NCBI RefSeq assembly: GCF_965363235.1
Contig: NC_134843.1
Coordinates: 5,332,001 to 5,396,000, forward strand
Origin: Mytilus galloprovincialis
Lineage: Eukaryota > Mollusca > Bivalvia > Mytilida > Mytilidae
Direction: 5' to 3'
Length of the DNA stretch: 64,000 bases
The notes below the pieces were generated by a model that ran no database searches, was not told the DNA's origin, and worked only from the letters and a program-made list of their open reading frames with translations. Below are positions 63,114 to 64,000 of the stretch, piece by piece. A program made the translations under genes and the position numbers. Every line of letters begins with the position of its first letter. Positions within the stretch are counted from its first letter, which is position 1.

Positions 63114-64000
63114 TCAAAGACCAAAAAATGTGTTTAGTTGTTAAGTTAATTGTGTTAGAATATGCGCAACTCGGGGGAAACTTGAACTGAATTCTTTTAT
63201 TGCATATTATATGAAAGTTTATATATATGCATACACTTTCTTTAAGCTGTCTGTGGGGAAGGTAGGTAGTTTTTTTGCAATTCAAAATTCCTGTTTCTAT
63301 CCAATAAAGCTTCATTTCTCAGTGACAGTGCAATTCATCCAGGTTTACACATCTTTCTTAACCTTCCTATTACATCGATTTTTAATTTATTTTTATCCTG
63401 AATACGCATGAAATATTCGATACTGGAAGTAAAGCAAGCAACACTCAACCTATCTGGTTACATTCGAGGTATTAGCTGATAGCCATGCCAGGCGGAAACC
63501 CGGTTGAAATAGAACAAAAGAATCGAAGCTCTGTGTTAGAGAAGGCGATAAATGCTGTGACGTTACGCACGGTATTCGGTCTATTTTTCATTTGACCATT
63601 TCTTGATTCACCAATCGGATCGAAATTAAATAAAACCTGATTTTAATAAATTCAATGTTATGTATTATTACATAATTAAGCAATTATCCCGTGTTCATAA
63701 TGCCATTTTTGCTGTGTAAGACGTAACAACAATAACTAACCACCCAAATATAAACAAAGAAAACATACAAACTACTGAATGAATTTCGATGAAATTTGTA
63801 CAGATGGAATATAATATGATCATATTTATGGTGTGAAACGGTCGAGATAAATATCCTGTCAGTTCGTAATCTAGCGGCTATTTACGAAATTCAAAAGAGC
63901 TGTGAGATTTGAAAATTCGAGTATTCAAAAATGAAAGCAAGCACTTTCATATATCAATATGTTCACATAAATTATAGAAAAGGTTTGCCATCTCTACATG
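62322..64000. other. Right end of the window, mostly unassigned
   Basis: A minus-strand retroelement-tail fragment lies at about 62325-62440 (CGAAAGTCCGTTATCAAGTG). Poly-A of more than 20 bases lies at 63091-63113. A minus-strand GTCCAGTGGCAAAT-family fragment is at 63395-63450. The candidate short exon at 63487 is listed separately. Confidence 0.45.
63487..63597 (+). CDS. Possible first coding exon, unrecognised
   Basis: ATG in good context (GATAGCCATGCC) opens MPGGNPVEIEQKNRSSVLEK and continues to ...NAVTLRTVFGLFFI before a TGA, 36 codons in all. The first 29 codons are much less AT-rich than the surroundings. A GT at 63571 after CGCACG could be a donor, although it is weak (GTATTC). If real, the gene continues beyond the window. 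Confidence 0.2.

Noticed and set aside
1-64000. Bacterial-type operons or CRISPR arrays
   Set aside because: Spliced genes, polyadenylation signals and animal repeats dominate. The regular repeats found are direct tandem arrays without unique spacers.

Overview
The window is animal nuclear DNA, AT-rich and full of introns, and almost certainly comes from a marine mussel (Mytilus or a close relative). Several dispersed repeats have the look of families that I associate with Mytilus genomes. These include hammerhead-ribozyme repeats carrying the GTAGACGAAACGCGCGTCTG core, the AGCTCACCTGG repeat, GGCGGATCC-ended MITEs and Penelope-like reverse-transcriptase relics. The species call is inference from memory; no database search was possible.

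Five protein-coding genes are supported. From left to right they are: (1) a theta-like glutathione S-transferase on the minus strand (four exons, 3888-12767, about 244 aa); (2) CCNDBP1, cyclin-D1-binding protein 1, on the minus strand (ten coding exons, 17295-27185, 336 aa); (3) PDCD5 on the plus strand (five exons, 27361-34759, 126 aa), head-to-head with CCNDBP1 and 175 bp from it; (4) and (5) two paralogous proteins with a divergent alpha-kinase fold, convergent at 50354-53308 (+, 984 aa) and 55666-57441 (-, 591 aa). All exon joins in genes 1-3 were read by hand, and every junction keeps GT-AG and phase.

The rest is intergenic or intronic DNA dominated by transposon debris. It includes a nearly full-length but decayed R2-group LINE (37338-40771) with a 10-bp target duplication, inserted into an older repeat. 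There are Penelope-like fragments at 20948-21340 and about 61080-61215, and six copies of a hammerhead-ribozyme repeat, one of which (61941-61984) has all core bases and stems. There is a full tRNA-derived SINE (4785-5160) and an internally deleted copy of it (61604-61680). Two members of an inverted-repeat DNA element family (25135-25922 and 44113-45280) have ends built from short palindromes. Numerous small MITEs, foldbacks and tandem arrays complete the picture.

The most interesting items are these. The inverted pair of alpha-kinase-like proteins keep the structural zinc site but have lost both catalytic aspartates and the glycine loop (pseudokinases); one has a PP1-type RVxF motif and the other three RRGS phosphosite-like repeats. 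A hammerhead ribozyme looks intact. The catalytic first exon of the GST is partly duplicated in tandem. The reading frame of CCNDBP1 exon 6 runs in frame into a Penelope-like reverse-transcriptase fragment. A tandem array in PDCD5 re-creates the exon 3 splice donor.
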